DNA from: an uncultured Eubacteriales bacterium
GTDB lineage: Bacteria > Bacillota > Clostridia > Christensenellales > Borkfalkiaceae
Direction: 5' to 3'
Assembly: GCA_900556195.1 (NCBI GenBank)
Contig: USOJ01000037.1
Span: 1 to 7,610 of the forward strand
Length of the DNA stretch: 7,610 nucleotides
Shown here piece after piece: positions 6,696 through 7,610 of the stretch. A model generated the notes under the pieces. The model made no database searches, was not told the DNA's origin, and saw nothing but the letters and a program-made list of their open reading frames with translations. How positions within the stretch are numbered: the stretch's first letter is position 1; each line of letters opens with the position of its first letter. Position numbers and translations under genes: made by a program.

Positions 6696-6723
6696 GGCTA
6701 CGGCTAATCGCCGTAGCCTTTTT
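6696..6723 (+). terminator. Rho-independent terminator of the defence-like cassette
   Basis: A perfect 9-bp stem, GGCTACGGC (6696-6704) with GCCGTAGCC (6710-6718), a 5-nt loop TAATC and a T5 run (6719-6723). It starts 10 bp after the stop codon. No T run follows the stem on the minus strand, so it is one-way. It lies between the convergent cassette and primase-like gene. Confidence 0.88.
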
Positions 6724-6732
6724 CTATGCTCT

Positions 6733-7569
6733 TTATCTCTTCCCGTTGCCGCCGTTGTTTTTCGGAATAGTCGGCGTATAGGTCGATTTAACGGGTATTT
6801 CGCGCAATGCCTTGATTGCCGTATGCTCGTAATAATCGGCGGATTTGTTCGGACGAAACAGTCCGCTCGTTGCGAAAATACGAAGCATCTGTTCTTTATC
6901 GCCGTTGCACCAATAAGCAAGAATATTCATAAGGCTCATATCCGAGTTCGAGTGATTATTCTGCAAATCTTCGCCCGCATAAAGCCGCTTGAACTTCTCT
7001 CCGTTCTTCGCCTCGCTCGCCTTTTCCACCACGTCTTTATCCGACATCGAAGAAAGCCCGTTCTCGCCCTTGCATACGCCTTTCCACTCGATACGCTTTT
7101 CGCATTTACTCTCTAAATACGGCTTCATTCCGCAGCTATCGAAGTTTACAAGGTCTTTCGTTTTTGCACCGTCTCCCGTCATCGCTATAAACTGTTCCTT
7201 TTGGTAAAATTCCAAGTCGCCGCCTTTTGAGAAAGTGCGTAAATCCATACCGTCCGTCTTGCCGAAAATATGCAAGCCGTTACCGCTGACCGAGCGTTCC
7301 GCATAAGTTGCGCCGCTTCGTTTCAATGCTTCTTTCGCCGTTTCGGACAGCTCGCCGTTTTCATCGAAGCAGCGGTCTATATCCACGCAGGAAACCTTAT
7401 CTTTGCCGTCAAGCGCATAGGCAACGGTTGTTCCGCCGTGTTCGCGGACATATTCCAACGCTTTATCGAAAGTCGTCCACGTTTCGGGATTGTCGCTTTC
7501 GGCGTAATTCCCCGTATTGCAATCGATCGGGCGTTTGCTGAGTTTGTCCTTTTCGGCACTCTTACTTAC
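6733..7569 (-). CDS. AEP/NrS-1-like primase protein, probably 5'-truncated
   Basis: The frame is open for 278 residues from the TAA at 7570-7572 to its stop at 6733-6735. The primase core is visible: the KLSKRPIDCNTGNYA and NPETWTTF segments typical of the start of these proteins, then VDID (62-65, catalytic DxD), SVSGNGLHIFGK (93-104, S-x-H-type motif with His100), and DLEFY (118-122, third acidic motif). Residues 175-258 form the helical module also found at the end of the ArdC-like protein. Relatives on clostridial elements normally have another strand with a Trp-rich segment before KLSKRPID; it is missing here. The first in-frame usual start is TTG at 7458 (residue 38), which has no ribosome binding site and would drop conserved residues. 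So the gene appears broken at its 5' end, by recombination or by an assembly join. It may be primase for complementary-strand synthesis after transfer. Core identification is good; functionality is doubtful. Confidence 0.78.
   Translation of the reverse strand, partial: VSKSAEKDKLSKRPIDCNTGNYAESDNPETWTTFDKALEYVREHGGTTVAYALDGKDKVSCVDIDRCFDENGELSETAKEALKRSGATYAERSVSGNGLHIFGKTDGMDLRTFSKGGDLEFYQKEQFIAMTGDGAKTKDLVNFDSCGMKPYLESKCEKRIEWKGVCKGENGLSSMSDKDVVEKASEAKNGEKFKRLYAGEDLQNNHSNSDMSLMNILAYWCNGDKEQMLRIFATSGLFRPNKSADYYEHTAIKALREIPVKSTYTPTIPKNNGGNGKR
6796..7047 (-). other. C-terminal helical module shared with the ArdC-like protein
   Basis: Encodes residues 175-258 of the primase-like protein, including KFKRLYAGEDL, LMNILAYWCNGDKEQMLRIF and SGLFRPNKSADYY. 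It matches the ArdC-like C-terminus nearly without gaps. In NrS-1-type polymerases a helix bundle at this place supports primase activity (family knowledge). Confidence 0.75.
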
Positions 7570-7610
7570 TTAAAAGATGAGGCAGTTGAATTGCACGAGC
7601 GAATGAAAAA
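7561..7610. other. Right-edge segment unlike the adjoining primase gene
   Basis: Primase similarity stops at about 7560. The last 50 bases contain a CTTACTTACTT short repeat, and no minus-strand frame gives the expected primase N-terminus. One plus-strand frame reads TYLKDEAVELHERMKK to the edge, a helix-like sequence that may be the inside of another gene, or a chance antisense frame. Too short to identify. Confidence 0.35.

Noticed and set aside
6615..7541. Other-frame ORFs around the primase gene (6615-6920, 6694-7116, 6989-7207, 7308-7541, 7377-7559)
   Set aside because: They overlap the frame carrying the primase motifs, lack ribosome binding sites and show biased composition.

Overview
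The window looks like part of an integrative/conjugative element, or a conjugative plasmid, from a low-to-mid GC Firmicute (Clostridia-like). Supporting signs are a VirD4/TraG coupling protein, an ArdC-type antirestriction protein, strong AGGAGG ribosome binding sites, several TTG start codons, and a secreted protein with Cys/His repeats of a kind common in gut Clostridia. The organism is inferred from gene style only. No rRNA, tRNA, integrase, relaxase or CRISPR array is visible.

Layout. (A) Positions 1-4827, minus strand: a tightly packed transfer/establishment operon. In transcription order it holds a 48-residue ORF, an ArdC-like antirestriction metallopeptidase, a small gene whose reading frame appears broken near its start, the type IV coupling protein, and a secreted repeat protein that runs off the left edge. 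Starts and stops overlap or lie within 30 bp. (B) Positions 4828-5039: an AT-rich divergent promoter region with a good plus-strand promoter and an imperfect direct repeat. (C) Positions 5040-6723, plus strand: a two-gene cassette with its own promoter and terminator. It encodes an ABC-type AAA ATPase (AAA15/OLD/RloA-like) and a 176-residue partner with TOPRIM-like features, joined by an ATGA overlap. This resembles two-gene anti-phage or abortive-infection modules (AbiL/RloAB-like arrangement), but the partner is divergent. (D) Positions 6733-7569, minus strand: an AEP-type primase-like protein without its N-terminal part. Its frame is closed by a stop at 7570-7572 and has no good start codon, so it looks 5'-truncated close to the right edge.

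How the parts may work together. The coupling protein feeds DNA to the transfer channel. The ArdC-like protein and the primase-like protein would act on incoming single-stranded DNA in the recipient. These two share a C-terminal helical module of about 85 residues, which suggests a common docking function. The ATPase/TOPRIM-like pair sits between them in the opposite orientation with its own promoter and terminator, as expected of a defence cargo inserted into the element backbone.
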